Shown piece after piece: positions 43,422 through 52,602 of a DNA stretch of 64,000 nt (positions within the stretch are counted from its first letter, which is position 1; the number at the start of each line of letters is the position of its first letter). Source of the DNA: JAFDBW01 sp963723355 (lineage in GTDB: Bacteria > Desulfobacterota > Desulfuromonadia > Desulfuromonadales > BM103); contig CAVRQQ010000012.1 in assembly GCA_963723355.1 (NCBI GenBank), positions 1-64,000 on the forward strand. Direction: 5' to 3'. Position numbers and translations under genes: made by a program. The notes below the pieces were generated by a model. The model had not been told where the DNA came from. It saw only the letters and a program-made list of their open reading frames with translations, and did no database searches.

Positions 43422-44285
43422 CTAGGAGACAGACGCCTGTTTGGTAAAAATGCGCAGGGCCTGGGATAGTTTGACTTTCATCTCCTTGCGGGAAACGATC
43501 ATGTCAACCATGCCATGTTCCAGAAGATATTCGGAACGCTGGAACCCTTCAGGAAGTTTTTGCCGGATCGTCTGTTCGATAACCCTGGGTCCGGCGAAAC
43601 CGATCAGCGCCTTGGGTTCCGCAATATTAAGGTCTCCGAGCATGGCGAAACTGGCTGTCACACCGCCGGTTGTCGGATCAGTCAACACCGAGATGAAGGG
43701 GATACCGGCTTTCTTCAGCTTGGCCAAAGCGGCGCTGCTTTTGGCCATCTGCATCAAGGACATGATACTTTCCTGCATCCGGGCGCCACCCGAAGACGAG
43801 AAGACCAGTACCGGCGCCTTCTTTTCGAGGCCGAGCTCAATGGCCCGGGTAATCTTCTCACCGACCACAGAGCCCATGCTGCCGCCAAGAAAACCGAAAT
43901 CAAAGACCGCGACGATAACCTCCTGGCCGTTCATCAGGCCGAAGCCGGTGACCACCGCATCGCCGCCGCCACTTTTCTTGAGTGCAGCCTTGATCCGATC
44001 GCTGTATTTCTTTGAATCCTTGAATTTCAGGAAGTCGACCGAGGTCATATTCGGATCAGTCTCAACGAAAGTGCCTTCATCGATGACCAGCGAGATTCTT
44101 TCCCTGGCACTGATACGGAAGTGATAATCGCACTTGGGGCAAACATTCAGATTGCGTTCGATCTCCTTGGAGTAGATGATCTCTTCACAATTCTTGCATT
44201 TTGTCCAAAGGCCCTCTGGCATCTGGACCTTCTTCGATTCTGCTTGGGCTGAAATTGGCGCTTTTGATTTTTTAAACCAGGCCAT
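43422..44285 (-). CDS. accD: Acetyl-CoA carboxylase carboxyltransferase beta subunit
   Basis: Transfers carboxyl from biotin to acetyl-CoA to give malonyl-CoA, first step of fatty-acid synthesis. 287 residues. The zinc ribbon is C30-x2-C33 and C49-x2-C52 (WTKCKNCEEII, NVCPKCDYHF). The crotonase-like core has FSSSGGARMQESIMSLMQMA and LTDPTTGGVTASFAMLGD. It is followed by folC and preceded by a 242-base gap after trpA that holds no gene. Intact. Confidence 0.97.
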   Translation of the reverse strand: MAWFKKSKAPISAQAESKKVQMPEGLWTKCKNCEEIIYSKEIERNLNVCPKCDYHFRISARERISLVIDEGTFVETDPNMTSVDFLKFKDSKKYSDRIKAALKKSGGGDAVVTGFGLMNGQEVIVAVFDFGFLGGSMGSVVGEKITRAIELGLEKKAPVLVFSSSGGARMQESIMSLMQMAKSSAALAKLKKAGIPFISVLTDPTTGGVTASFAMLGDLNIAEPKALIGFAGPRVIEQTIRQKLPEGFQRSEYLLEHGMVDMIVSRKEMKVKLSQALRIFTKQASVS

Positions 44286-44527
44286 ATGCTACCTCGCGAT
44301 CATTGGATGCAGGATTCAAAAAGTGAACCGTTCGTTGCCACCCGGAATTCGGAGCCGCAATTGCGACTTTGTATTAAATATTTTGACTGGTACATCCGGT
44401 TTGTCCAGTTCTTTTTTCAGTAAAAACAACGGCATGGGCTCAGTTTTCACGTCCAGGGCAACGCGTGAGCCACAACTTGCCGCCCCCAGTTATTCACGAG
44501 GGTGCCTTATCCGCAATCGGCAGTTAA

Positions 44528-45319
44528 TCAAATTGCCTTTTTCAGCGCCCTGGCAAAAGTCCCAACGGCGTCCAGGAGGTCAGGTGAAGCGCTCTTTTCC
44601 GCTATCAACTTTACCAGAGCACTCCCTACGACGACCGCATCAGCGATACCGGCAACGGCAGCGGCATCTGCCGGCGTCGAGACGCCGAAACCGACCGCAA
44701 CCGGGACCGGGCTCTGCGCTTTCAGCTCGCTCACAGCAGCAGCGATCGCTGCTGCGTCGACCTGTTTGCTGCCCGTGACGCCGGTCATCGAAACATAGTA
44801 AAGAAAGCCCTCTCCAGCAGCGGCAAGCTGCGCACTGCGTTGTGCGCCGGTGGTCGGTGCCAGGAGCGTGATCAGGTCAATCCCTGCTTCCTTGAGCAAT
44901 GGATGCAGTTCCTCCGCCTCTTCTGGCGGCAGGTCAACCAGGAGCAGGCCGTCGACACCGGCGGCCGATGCGTCCCGCGCGAACAATTCAGGTCCGTAGC
45001 AGAACACGGGGTTGAAATAACCCATCAATATGATCGGTACGTTGCTGTGCTGGCGCACCCTGGCCACCATATCGAGGACCCCACGTAAGGTCGTCCCGGA
45101 CTCGAGCGCCCGCTCCGAAGCGAACTGGATCGTCGGCCCGTCTGCCATCGGATCCGAGAAAGGGAAGCCCAGCTCAATCAGGTCCACACCCGATTCAATC
45201 AGCGTGTGCACGATCTTCTCGCTGGTGTCCAGATCCGGATCGCCCGCCGTGATAAAGGTTACAAGCGCCTTTTTGCCCTGTTCTTTCAGGGCTCTTAATG
45301 TCGTTGATATGTTTGACAT
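44528..45319 (-). CDS. trpA: Tryptophan synthase alpha subunit
   Basis: Cleaves indole-3-glycerol phosphate to indole and glyceraldehyde 3-phosphate. 263 residues. Catalytic Glu49 and Asp60 are in LIELGFPFSDPMADGP, numbering as in the Salmonella enzyme; GLLLVDLPPEEAEEL and GFGVSTPADAAAV complete the barrel. In most bacteria it directly follows trpB, but here 2 kb with a helicase and a uracil-DNA glycosylase lie between them. It is followed by accD, the trpA-accD-folC order seen in Geobacter relatives. Confidence 0.96.
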   Translation of the reverse strand: MSNISTTLRALKEQGKKALVTFITAGDPDLDTSEKIVHTLIESGVDLIELGFPFSDPMADGPTIQFASERALESGTTLRGVLDMVARVRQHSNVPIILMGYFNPVFCYGPELFARDASAAGVDGLLLVDLPPEEAEELHPLLKEAGIDLITLLAPTTGAQRSAQLAAAGEGFLYYVSMTGVTGSKQVDAAAIAAAVSELKAQSPVPVAVGFGVSTPADAAAVAGIADAVVVGSALVKLIAEKSASPDLLDAVGTFARALKKAI

Positions 45320-45370
45320 GAATGTATTGACTTCCCAAAGGTTGATTCTAACGAAACAAACCGAATGATA

Positions 45371-46052
45371 TCAACCGTTTTCTCCTTGCGCCAGGGTTTT
45401 GACCTGTTTCAGCAGGTCGAGAAACATCTCGCTGTTCATGCGACCGGTCTGCACGTTGTAGCGACTGGTATGGTAACATCCGACCAACCACAACCCGTTT
45501 GTAAGTCCGTGAACTGCGCCATGACCAAAAGGGACTTCAGACAAGCGGTTGATCAGCCCCCGGGCCTGAAACAACCGCAATAAGCTGTTGTGCGCTCCGT
45601 GCCCGAGGCTGATGATCACGCGGAGATTCTTCAGGGCCTCCAGTTCCTCGACGAGATATGGTCGGCAGTTTGAAAATTCGTCGGCATTCGGCTTATTTTC
45701 CGGTGGCAGGCACTTCACCGCGTTGGTGATGTAGAGATCCTGCAACTCCAGGCCGTCATTGACAGCGGTCGCGTCGGGCTGGTTGGCAAACCCGGCCTGG
45801 TGACAAAAGAGGGTACATGAAGAGACCGGCGCCATCTCCGGTAAAGGGCCGGCCGGTGCGATTGGCGCCGTGAGCGCCCGGGGCGAGTCCGACCAGGCAG
45901 ACCCGTGCCTGAAGATCGCCGAAGCCGTTGACCGGGGCATTGTGATAATCGTCCCTTCGGCGCCCCTTGCCCGGCGGCAGTTGCCCGATAAACTCTGTGA
46001 GACGTGCACAGCGCCTGCAGCCCTGCAAACCATCGAGCTTAATCCTGGCCAT
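45371..46052 (-). CDS. Uracil-DNA glycosylase, family 5 (UDGb) (one frameshift)
   Basis: Removes uracil and other deaminated bases from DNA. It starts at the ATG at 46052, MARIKLDGLQGCRRCARLTE, with four Cys for the Fe-S cluster in the protein (CRRC and later CLPP, CRPY). Motif A is GLAPGAHGANRTGRPFTGD, characteristic of family 5, where the catalytic polar residue of other families is replaced by Ala. Near 45800 the frame changes to AGFANQPDATAVNDGLELQD and runs to 45371. Motif B is GCYHTSRYNVQTGR. Spliced length about 227 residues. The ATG comes 1 base after the helicase stop, so the two are coupled. Confidence 0.88.
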
Positions 46053-46053
46053 T

Positions 46054-47322
46054 TCAGCGGCCACTTTTCGGTCTCGGCTTGCCACCGGGCCGCCGACGCC
46101 TCGGCGGCCGGGGCTTGCCGGAACCGACCCGCTTTTCGACAGGCGGCTTTTTCTTGTGCGGCACCCCCCGCTTGTAATCGTGACAGAGGTCTTCGTCGCG
46201 CGGGATGGTGCTCGGGATCTTCTGGCCAATGTACTCTTCGATGTCGGGCAGAAAATAAGCCAGGTCCTCATCGGCAAAGCTGATCGACTTGCCTTTGGCT
46301 CCCGCCCGGGCGGTGCGACCGATGCGATGCACATAGTCCTCGGCATCCTGCGGCAGGTCGTAGTTAACCACGTGCGTCACATTATCAACATGCAGACCGC
46401 GCGAGGCGACATCGGTTGCCACCAGGAAGTTCAGTTTACCGGCCTTGAAATCTTCAACGATCCGCAGACGCTTCTTCTGGACAATGTCACCTGAGAGGTA
46501 AGCCACCTTGTAGTCATTCATCTGCAGGCGCCCGGAGAGGTGCTCACCTTCCCTCTTGGTATTGACGAAGACCATGACCCTGACGTCTTCGGTCTCTTTC
46601 TTCAGAAGCCCCAGCAACAGCGGGAACTTCTCCCGTCTCGCGACGTGGTAAACGATCTGCTCCACCAGTTCGGCGGTGACCTGCTCTGGCTCAATGCTGA
46701 CCTTTTCAGCGAGGTTCATGAACTCGTAGGCCAGCTCCATGACCCGATGTGAAAGCGTCGCGGAAAAGAGCATGGTCTGACGTTTTTCAAAAGGGGGTAA
46801 TTTGCGCAGGATATAACGCAAATCACGGATGAACCCCATGTCGAACATCCGGTCCGCTTCGTCAATCACCAGGGCTTCAACATGTCTTAAGGTAAAGACG
46901 TTCTGCTTGACATAGTCGATCAGGCGACCGGGTGTGGCTACGATGACATCGACGCCGTCCTGCAACGCCCGACGCTGCTTCTCGTAGTCGACGCCGCCAA
47001 AGATCGCCTGCACCTTGAAGGGGCAGTTGGCGCCCAGCCCGTCAGCGTCGGCACATATCTGCACCACCAGCTCCCTGGTCGGCGCGATAATCAGGGCGCG
47101 CGGAGCACCTTTTGCGGACGGCGGGTTTTTCAGCAGGCGAGTAAACAGCGTGATCAGGAATGCTGCGGTCTTGCCGGTGCCGGTCTGGGCCTGAGCAGCG
47201 ACATCACGGCCCGCCAACGCCAGCGGAATCGATTCCTCCTGTACGGGGGTCAGATCAACAAAGCCGACCCCTTCGATTCCTCGCATGACTTCTGCAGGAA
47301 GATCAAGTTCAGTAAATTTCAT
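46054..47322 (-). CDS. rhlE: DEAD-box ATP-dependent RNA helicase, RhlE-like
   Basis: RNA helicase for ribosome assembly or mRNA decay. The ATG at 47322 (MKFTELDLPAEVMRGIEGVG) matches the family start; a GTG five codons earlier is possible. Q-motif FVDLTPVQEESIP, Walker A AQTGTGKTAAF (about 45-52), PTRELVVQI, DEAD box VIDEADRMFDMGF, SATLSHR, and HRIGRTARAG. The C-terminal 45 residues are highly basic (KKKPPVEKRVGSGKPRPPRR). About 422 residues. It stands between trpB and trpA, an uncommon place. RhlE-type is preferred over CsdA or DbpA by the short tail, but the symbol is provisional. Confidence 0.9.
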   Translation of the reverse strand: MKFTELDLPAEVMRGIEGVGFVDLTPVQEESIPLALAGRDVAAQAQTGTGKTAAFLITLFTRLLKNPPSAKGAPRALIIAPTRELVVQICADADGLGANCPFKVQAIFGGVDYEKQRRALQDGVDVIVATPGRLIDYVKQNVFTLRHVEALVIDEADRMFDMGFIRDLRYILRKLPPFEKRQTMLFSATLSHRVMELAYEFMNLAEKVSIEPEQVTAELVEQIVYHVARREKFPLLLGLLKKETEDVRVMVFVNTKREGEHLSGRLQMNDYKVAYLSGDIVQKKRLRIVEDFKAGKLNFLVATDVASRGLHVDNVTHVVNYDLPQDAEDYVHRIGRTARAGAKGKSISFADEDLAYFLPDIEEYIGQKIPSTIPRDEDLCHDYKRGVPHKKKPPVEKRVGSGKPRPPRRRRPGGKPRPKSGR

Positions 47323-47402
47323 GTTTAATAACGACACGCATGGCTGTGAACGTTGAAAGCGTATTCTTTCAACCTTTTCGTGCCGCGTAACTCGTCCCTT
47401 GG

Positions 47403-48599
47403 TTAAAGTTCAAAACCCATCGCTTCTGCGACAGTATGGATATCCTTGTCTCCCCGCCCGGACAGGCAAACGAGAATGATGGCATCGGTTGGGAGCTCCG
47501 GGGCAAGCTTGAGCAGGTAGGCGATCGCGTGGGCGCTTTCGAGCGCCGGGATAATCCCTTCCATCTCCGTGAGCATCCGGAACGCCGCCAGAGCCTCGTC
47601 ATCGGTGACCGATACGTATTCAGCCCGGCCGAGATCTTTAAGGTAAGCATGTTCGGGCCCGACCCCCGGATAATCCAGGCCTGCAGAAACGGAATGGGCA
47701 TGCTGGATCTGGCCGTCAGCGTCCTGCAGCAGGTAAGTCTTGTTGCCATGCAGGACGCCCACCCTGCCGGCGGAGATGCTGGCCGCATGCTTGCCCGTCG
47801 CAACGCCCAGGCCGGCGGCTTCGACTCCCAACAGGCGAACCTTCTGATCATCGACAAAGGGGTAGAAGAGCCCCATGGCGTTCGATCCGCCGCCAATGCA
47901 GGCGACGGCGACATCAGGCAGGCGCCCTTCCACTTCAAGAATCTGGGCTTTCGCTTCCTGGCCGATGACCGCCTGGAAGTCACGGACCATCTGCGGATAG
48001 GGATGCGGGCCGGCGACCGTACCGATCACGTAGAACGTGTCACGCACGTGAGTAACCCAGTACCGCAGGGCCTCATTCATCGCATCCTTGAGAGTTGCTG
48101 TGCCGCTGGTGACATCGTGGACACGTGCTCCGAGCAGCTTCATGCGAAAGACATTCAGCGCCTGGCGCCTGATATCCTCGGTGCCCATGAAGATGTCGCA
48201 TTGCATGCCAAAGAGTGCGGCAACGGTCGCCGTCGCCACCCCATGCTGGCCGGCACCGGTTTCGGCGATCACCTTGCGCTTGCCCATACGCCGGGCCAGC
48301 AATATCTGGCCGACGGTATTGTTGACCTTGTGCGCGCCGGTATGGTTCAGGTCCTCGCGTTTGAGGTAGATTTTGGCGCCGCCGAGGTGTTCGGTCAGCC
48401 TCCGGGCAAAGTACAACGGGCTCGGTCTGCCAACGTAATTCTTGAGATAAGCCTCGTACTCGGCACGAAATGACGGGTCAGCCTGGCACTCGTTGTAGCT
48501 CTCCTCCAGTTCCAGCAATGCCGGCATCAGGGTTTCAGCAACATAACGGCCGCCAAACTGGCCAAAATGCCCACGGGGATCGGGCTGTTGGTATTTCAC
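47403..48599 (-). CDS. trpB: Tryptophan synthase beta subunit (TrpB1)
   Basis: PLP enzyme that joins indole and serine. The GTG at 48599 gives VKYQQPDPRGHFGQFGGRYV and 398 residues; it overlaps the trpF stop by four bases (GTGA) and has GGGAG upstream. PLP-binding Lys91 is in LNHTGAHKVNN, with ETGAGQHGVATATVAAL, the phosphate loop GGGSNAMGLF and SAGLDYPGVGPE. The canonical TrpB1 features that bind the alpha subunit are present, in contrast to the second copy at 49232. Next is a 66-base gap and the helicase gene. Confidence 0.96.
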   Translation of the reverse strand: MKYQQPDPRGHFGQFGGRYVAETLMPALLELEESYNECQADPSFRAEYEAYLKNYVGRPSPLYFARRLTEHLGGAKIYLKREDLNHTGAHKVNNTVGQILLARRMGKRKVIAETGAGQHGVATATVAALFGMQCDIFMGTEDIRRQALNVFRMKLLGARVHDVTSGTATLKDAMNEALRYWVTHVRDTFYVIGTVAGPHPYPQMVRDFQAVIGQEAKAQILEVEGRLPDVAVACIGGGSNAMGLFYPFVDDQKVRLLGVEAAGLGVATGKHAASISAGRVGVLHGNKTYLLQDADGQIQHAHSVSAGLDYPGVGPEHAYLKDLGRAEYVSVTDDEALAAFRMLTEMEGIIPALESAHAIAYLLKLAPELPTDAIILVCLSGRGDKDIHTVAEAMGFEL

Positions 48600-49228
48600 T
48601 TGAATGACTCCCTGGCCATGCGGATGAAGGTGGCCACCTTTTCCGGGTCTTTTTGCCCGGGCCTCTTCTCTACCCCACTGGAGACATCGACGCCATAGGG
48701 GCGGACCTGGCGTACAGCATCTGTAACATTTTCCGGGTTGAGCCCGCCAGCCAGAATAACCCGGTGTCGGGAGGCAATCGCTGCCGCCCGATTCCAGTCG
48801 CAACACTTCCCGGTGCCACCGAACTTGTCCGGCACATAGGCGTCGAGCAGCAGCGCCGAAACCCGGTAGGCTGCAAAGACACTCTCATCCATCCCATCTT
48901 TGAGCCGCAGTGCCTTGATAACCCGACAAGGCGGATAGGAACACTGGTCCGGTTCTTCCTCACCGTGTAATTGTACCGTATTCAGGCCACAAAACTCCAC
49001 CATCTCGCGGATTCTGGCCGGCGACTGATTGACAAACAGCCCGACAGTCGTGAGCATGGGCGGCAGTTCGGCGATAATTCGTCGGGCCTGGTCCGGGTCA
49101 ACGAAACGCGGGCTGCCGGGATAAAAGACAAATCCGAGCGCATCCGCACCGCAGGCCGATGCGTGACGGGCATCTTCGATGTTGGTAATGCCGCAGATTT
49201 TCACCCGCGGCACTCCGCAACTTTCCAT
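48596..49228 (-). CDS. trpF: Phosphoribosylanthranilate isomerase
   Basis: Amadori rearrangement of phosphoribosylanthranilate to CdRP, third step of tryptophan synthesis. The ATG at 49228 gives MESCGVPRVKICGITNIEDA and 210 residues. Catalytic Cys is in VKICGIT, Asp in the LLLDAYVPDKFGGTG segment, and the phosphate-binding LAGGLNPENV and GVDVSSGVE follow. It starts 3 bases after the trpB2 stop and overlaps trpB by four bases. Intact. Confidence 0.95.
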   Translation of the reverse strand: MESCGVPRVKICGITNIEDARHASACGADALGFVFYPGSPRFVDPDQARRIIAELPPMLTTVGLFVNQSPARIREMVEFCGLNTVQLHGEEEPDQCSYPPCRVIKALRLKDGMDESVFAAYRVSALLLDAYVPDKFGGTGKCCDWNRAAAIASRHRVILAGGLNPENVTDAVRQVRPYGVDVSSGVEKRPGQKDPEKVATFIRMARESFK

Positions 49229-49231
49229 CAA

Positions 49232-50584
49232 TCAGCCAACTTTCGGTAAATGCGACAGCGATTCCTTGATCGCCGCCTCAGGGTATTCATAGTCAGTAAG
49301 CTCATTATTGAAGTAGGCATCATATGCTGCCATATCGACATGACCGTGTCCCGAGAGGTTGAAGAGAATCGTCTTCTCCTTGCCCTCTTCCTTGGCCAGC
49401 AACGCCTCGTCGATTGCGCCACGAATGGCGTGCGATGACTCAGGTGCCGGGATGATCGACTCGGTGCGGGCAAACAGGACAGCGGCTTCGAAACAGGCAA
49501 TCTGGTGGGCCGCCCTGGTTTCGACAACGCCTTCGTGGACAAGTTGCGATACAAGCGGCGCAGCACCGTGGTAGCGCAGGCCGCCGGCATGGATGCCGGG
49601 AGGCATGAAGTCATGGCCGAGAGTATACATGCGGGAAATCGGCGCCATCTTTGCCGTATCGCCATAATCGAATTCATACACACCCTTGGTCAGCGTCGGG
49701 CAGCTGGCCGGCTCGACCGCCAGGACTCGCACATCCTTGCCGTTTGCCTTGTCGGAAATAAAGGGGAAAGCAATGCCGGCGAAGTTGGAGCCGCCGCCGT
49801 GGCAGCCGATCACCACGTCAGGATAGTCTCCGGCAATCTTGAGCTGTTCCTTGGCTTCAAGGCCGATAATTGTCTGGTGCAAACAGACATGGTTGAGAAC
49901 GCTGCCGAGAGAGTAGCGGGTGTCCTCATGGGTCGCGGCGTCCTCCACGGCTTCACTGATGGCGATCCCCAGGGACCCCTGGTTGTCCGGATCTGCGGCA
50001 AGAATCGCCCGACCCGCATTGGTGCGGTCCGAAGGTGACGGGAAGACTTCTGCGCCCCACAGCTGCATCATGCTTTTACGGTAAGGCTTCTGGCCATAGG
50101 AGACCTTGACCATATAAACCGTACACGCGAGGCCGAAGTGCTGGCAGGCCATCGCGATCGATGAGCCCCACTGCCCGGCGCCGGTTTCAGAAGCGATCCG
50201 CTTGGTCCCGAAGATCTTGTTGTAGTAGGCCTGCGGCACGGCTGTATTCGGCTTGTGAGAGCCGGCCGGGGAGACGCCTTCGTACTTGTAGTATATCTTT
50301 GCCGGTGTGCCGAGAGCTTTTTCCAGCTGGTGCGCACGGTACATGGGAGACGGACGCCACTGCTTGTAAACTTCCAGGACTTCTTCCGGGATATCAATCC
50401 AGCGCTGCTGGGAGACTTCCTGCTCAATCAGTCCCATCGGGAAAAGCGGCAGCAGGTCATCCGGGGTGACCGGCTGCAGGGTTCCGGGATGAATCACCGG
50501 AAACATCTGCCCGGGCATATCGGGGATGATGTTGTACCACTGCCGGGGCATCTGGTCTTCGCTGAGAAGAATTTTAGTCTGCAT
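49232..50584 (-). CDS. trpB2: TrpB2-type tryptophan synthase beta-like protein
   Basis: Second, distant TrpB form, 450 residues. PLP-binding Lys111 is in GVSPAGSHKPNTA, followed by SETGAGQWGSSIAMACQHFG, and the phosphate loop is GCHGGGSNFAGIAF. The long N-terminus (FPVIHPGTLQPVTPDDLLPL) and extra C-terminal part separate it from TrpB1. TrpB2 proteins do not bind TrpA tightly; they are thought to use free indole or other substrates, and salvage roles are proposed. It lies in the operon between trpC and trpF with an AAGGAG ribosome site, so it is expressed with the pathway. Confidence 0.93.
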   Translation of the reverse strand: MQTKILLSEDQMPRQWYNIIPDMPGQMFPVIHPGTLQPVTPDDLLPLFPMGLIEQEVSQQRWIDIPEEVLEVYKQWRPSPMYRAHQLEKALGTPAKIYYKYEGVSPAGSHKPNTAVPQAYYNKIFGTKRIASETGAGQWGSSIAMACQHFGLACTVYMVKVSYGQKPYRKSMMQLWGAEVFPSPSDRTNAGRAILAADPDNQGSLGIAISEAVEDAATHEDTRYSLGSVLNHVCLHQTIIGLEAKEQLKIAGDYPDVVIGCHGGGSNFAGIAFPFISDKANGKDVRVLAVEPASCPTLTKGVYEFDYGDTAKMAPISRMYTLGHDFMPPGIHAGGLRYHGAAPLVSQLVHEGVVETRAAHQIACFEAAVLFARTESIIPAPESSHAIRGAIDEALLAKEEGKEKTILFNLSGHGHVDMAAYDAYFNNELTDYEYPEAAIKESLSHLPKVG

Positions 50585-50630
50585 AAGATCTCTCCTTGAC
50601 GTTAGTGTTATCGGATAAAATCGTCCGGCA

Positions 50631-51425
50631 TCAGTCGGTCTGACCTTGCAATTCGCGCAGTTTGGCGCCGATATCGTCTTCGCGCATCAATGATTCGCCG
50701 ACCAGGAACCCGTGGGCACCGGCCTGCTGCAAGCGCTCAACATCAGCACGGCAGGCGATGCCGCTTTCGGCAACCACAAAGTAATCGGCCGGGATCATCG
50801 GCAGCAGCCGCTCCGTGGTGGCCAGGTCGGTCTCAAAGGTCTGCAGGTTGCGGTTGTTGATGCCGACCAGCTTGCAGCCGGTCTCCAGGACCATCTGCAA
50901 CTCCGCTTCGTCATGCACTTCCATCAGGACGTCGAGATGCAGCTCCTTGGCCAGGGCATTGTACTCTGCCAGTTGTCCGGCATCAAGCATGGCGGCAATC
51001 AGCAGGATGGCATCGGCACCGGCAACCCGCGCTTCGTAAATCTGGTATGGATCACAGATGAAGTCCTTGCGCAGCAATGGCAGGCTGACAACTTCACGGA
51101 TCTTGCCGAGATACTGCAGATGCCCCAAGAAGAAGTGCTCGTCGGTCAGGACCGACAGGCAGGTCGCACCATTGGCCTGGTAGATCTCGGCAATCGTCAG
51201 GGGATCGAAATCCTCGCGGATCACCCCCTTGCTCGGCGAACCCTTTTTGACTTCGGCGATCACCGCCGTCCATCCCGAGCCGGCAGTGGCTCTCAGGGCA
51301 CGCAAAAAGCCCCTGGGCTGGTCTTCCAGTTCGCTGACGCCTCTTTGCAGGGAATCGAGGGAACGGCGTTCCTTCGCCAGGGCAACTTCCCGGCGCTTGT
51401 GTTCGGCAATCTTGTCGAGAATCAT
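50631..51425 (-). CDS. trpC: Indole-3-glycerol phosphate synthase
   Basis: Closes the indole ring from CdRP, the fourth step of tryptophan synthesis. The ATG at 51425 (MILDKIAEHKRREVALAKER) matches the family; a TTG eight codons earlier is possible but lacks a ribosome site. Catalytic-region motifs: VIAEVKKGSPSKGVIREDFD, LSVLTDEHFFLGHLQYL, LLRKDFICDPYQIYEARV and GINNRNLQTFETD. Monofunctional, about 264 residues. 27 bases after trpD and 46 before trpB2. Intact. Confidence 0.96.
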   Translation of the reverse strand: MILDKIAEHKRREVALAKERRSLDSLQRGVSELEDQPRGFLRALRATAGSGWTAVIAEVKKGSPSKGVIREDFDPLTIAEIYQANGATCLSVLTDEHFFLGHLQYLGKIREVVSLPLLRKDFICDPYQIYEARVAGADAILLIAAMLDAGQLAEYNALAKELHLDVLMEVHDEAELQMVLETGCKLVGINNRNLQTFETDLATTERLLPMIPADYFVVAESGIACRADVERLQQAGAHGFLVGESLMREDDIGAKLRELQGQTD

Positions 51426-51452
51426 GTCGAGTATAAAGTCTCGCCGCAAAGA

Positions 51453-52502
51453 TCAGGCGTTGGTCATGGCGACCAGGCCATTGAGCCTGGCCATGGCCAG
51501 GCCGTCATCGATCGAGGCCCGGGCCTTATCGAGCCCCGACTCCACATCTTTGACCAGGCCGGACGCGAGCAAGGCATAGGCGGCATTCAAAATGACAACG
51601 TCCCGTTTCGGGCCGGGCTTCCCTGCCAGGACATCCTTGACGATCGCGGCATTTTCCGCGGCATCACCGCCCTGCAGGTCGGCAAGAGCACAACGACGCA
51701 GACCAAAGTCTTCCGGTTCAATCGTCGAAAGGGTCACGCTGCCGTCACGGATTTCACCGATCCGGGTCGGTCCGGTCAGGGTCACTTCATCCATGCCGTC
51801 CAGGCCATGGACGATAAAGCCACGCCGGCAACCAAGCTTGACCAGCACTCTGGCCATGACATCCACCAGCTTTTCGTCATACACACCCAGCACCTGGCGA
51901 TCGGCACCAGCGGGGTTGGTCAGGGGGCCGAGGATGTTGAAAACCGTCCGGATACCGATTTCACGGCGGGGGCCGATGGCATGCTTCATAGCCCCATGGA
52001 GAGCCGGGGCAAACAGGAAACCGACACCGACTTCGTTGATGCATGCTTCGACCTGCTGCGGGGTCACGTTCAGATTGACACCGAGGGCCTCGAGGACATC
52101 GGCGCTGCCGCAGGCTGACGAGATGCTGCGATTGCCATGCTTGGCCACTTTCACGCCACAGGCCGAAACCACAAAAGCAACCGTTGTCGAAATGTTGAAG
52201 CTCCTGGTCCCGCTGCCACCTGTTCCGCAGGTGTCAAGAATTGTCTCGCGATCCAGGTTGATCTCTTCACGATCGATATCCAGGGCTTTGCCAACCCGGA
52301 TCGGCGTCGCGTGATCGCGCATGACCCGGGCTGCCCCGGCGATTTCATCGATCGTCTCGCCTTTCATGCGCAGTGCGGTAATAAATGAACCGACCTGCGC
52401 CGGAGTCGCCTCGCCGCCCATGATCTGGTTCATCACTTCGATCATCTCGGCTTCGGTCAGATCCTGCCTTGTGACAACCTTGCCAATCGCTTGCTTGATC
52501 AT
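51453..52502 (-). CDS. trpD: Anthranilate phosphoribosyltransferase
   Basis: Transfers the phosphoribosyl group of PRPP to anthranilate. 349 residues. PRPP-binding CGTGGSGTRSFNISTTVAFV (about 92-111) and KHGNRSISSACGSADVLEAL are intact, with NILGPLTNPAGADRQVLGVY. It carries its own ribosome site (AGGAG) after a 100-base gap that contains the inverted repeat B, so expression relative to trpG could be modulated there. PRPP comes from prs at 13.1 kb. Confidence 0.96.
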   Translation of the reverse strand: MIKQAIGKVVTRQDLTEAEMIEVMNQIMGGEATPAQVGSFITALRMKGETIDEIAGAARVMRDHATPIRVGKALDIDREEINLDRETILDTCGTGGSGTRSFNISTTVAFVVSACGVKVAKHGNRSISSACGSADVLEALGVNLNVTPQQVEACINEVGVGFLFAPALHGAMKHAIGPRREIGIRTVFNILGPLTNPAGADRQVLGVYDEKLVDVMARVLVKLGCRRGFIVHGLDGMDEVTLTGPTRIGEIRDGSVTLSTIEPEDFGLRRCALADLQGGDAAENAAIVKDVLAGKPGPKRDVVILNAAYALLASGLVKDVESGLDKARASIDDGLAMARLNGLVAMTNA

Positions 52503-52522
52503 GTTGGCTCCTGAAAACTCAA

Positions 52523-52594
52523 GGTATCCAGTATCAAAAATTCAGAATTCGGAAGAAACCATGTCCATTCTGAATACTGAGTACTGGATTCTGA
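52523..52594. repeat. Intergenic inverted repeat, copy B, inside the trp operon
   Basis: Arms 52523-52553 and 52564-52594 are largely complementary (ATTCTGAAT, 6 bases, TACTGGAT on one arm and its complement on the other) around a 10-base loop. It fills the gap between trpG and trpD, so it must be present in the trp mRNA as a long imperfect hairpin. The module is shared with copy A at 9574-9660. Confidence 0.7.
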
Positions 52595-52602
52595 ATTCTG
52601 CT

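Noticed and set aside
44286..44527. A small gene between trpA and accD
   Set aside because: No frame with ribosome site or family-like content; the region probably holds only the accD promoter (TGGACA with an AT-rich box 17 bases away).
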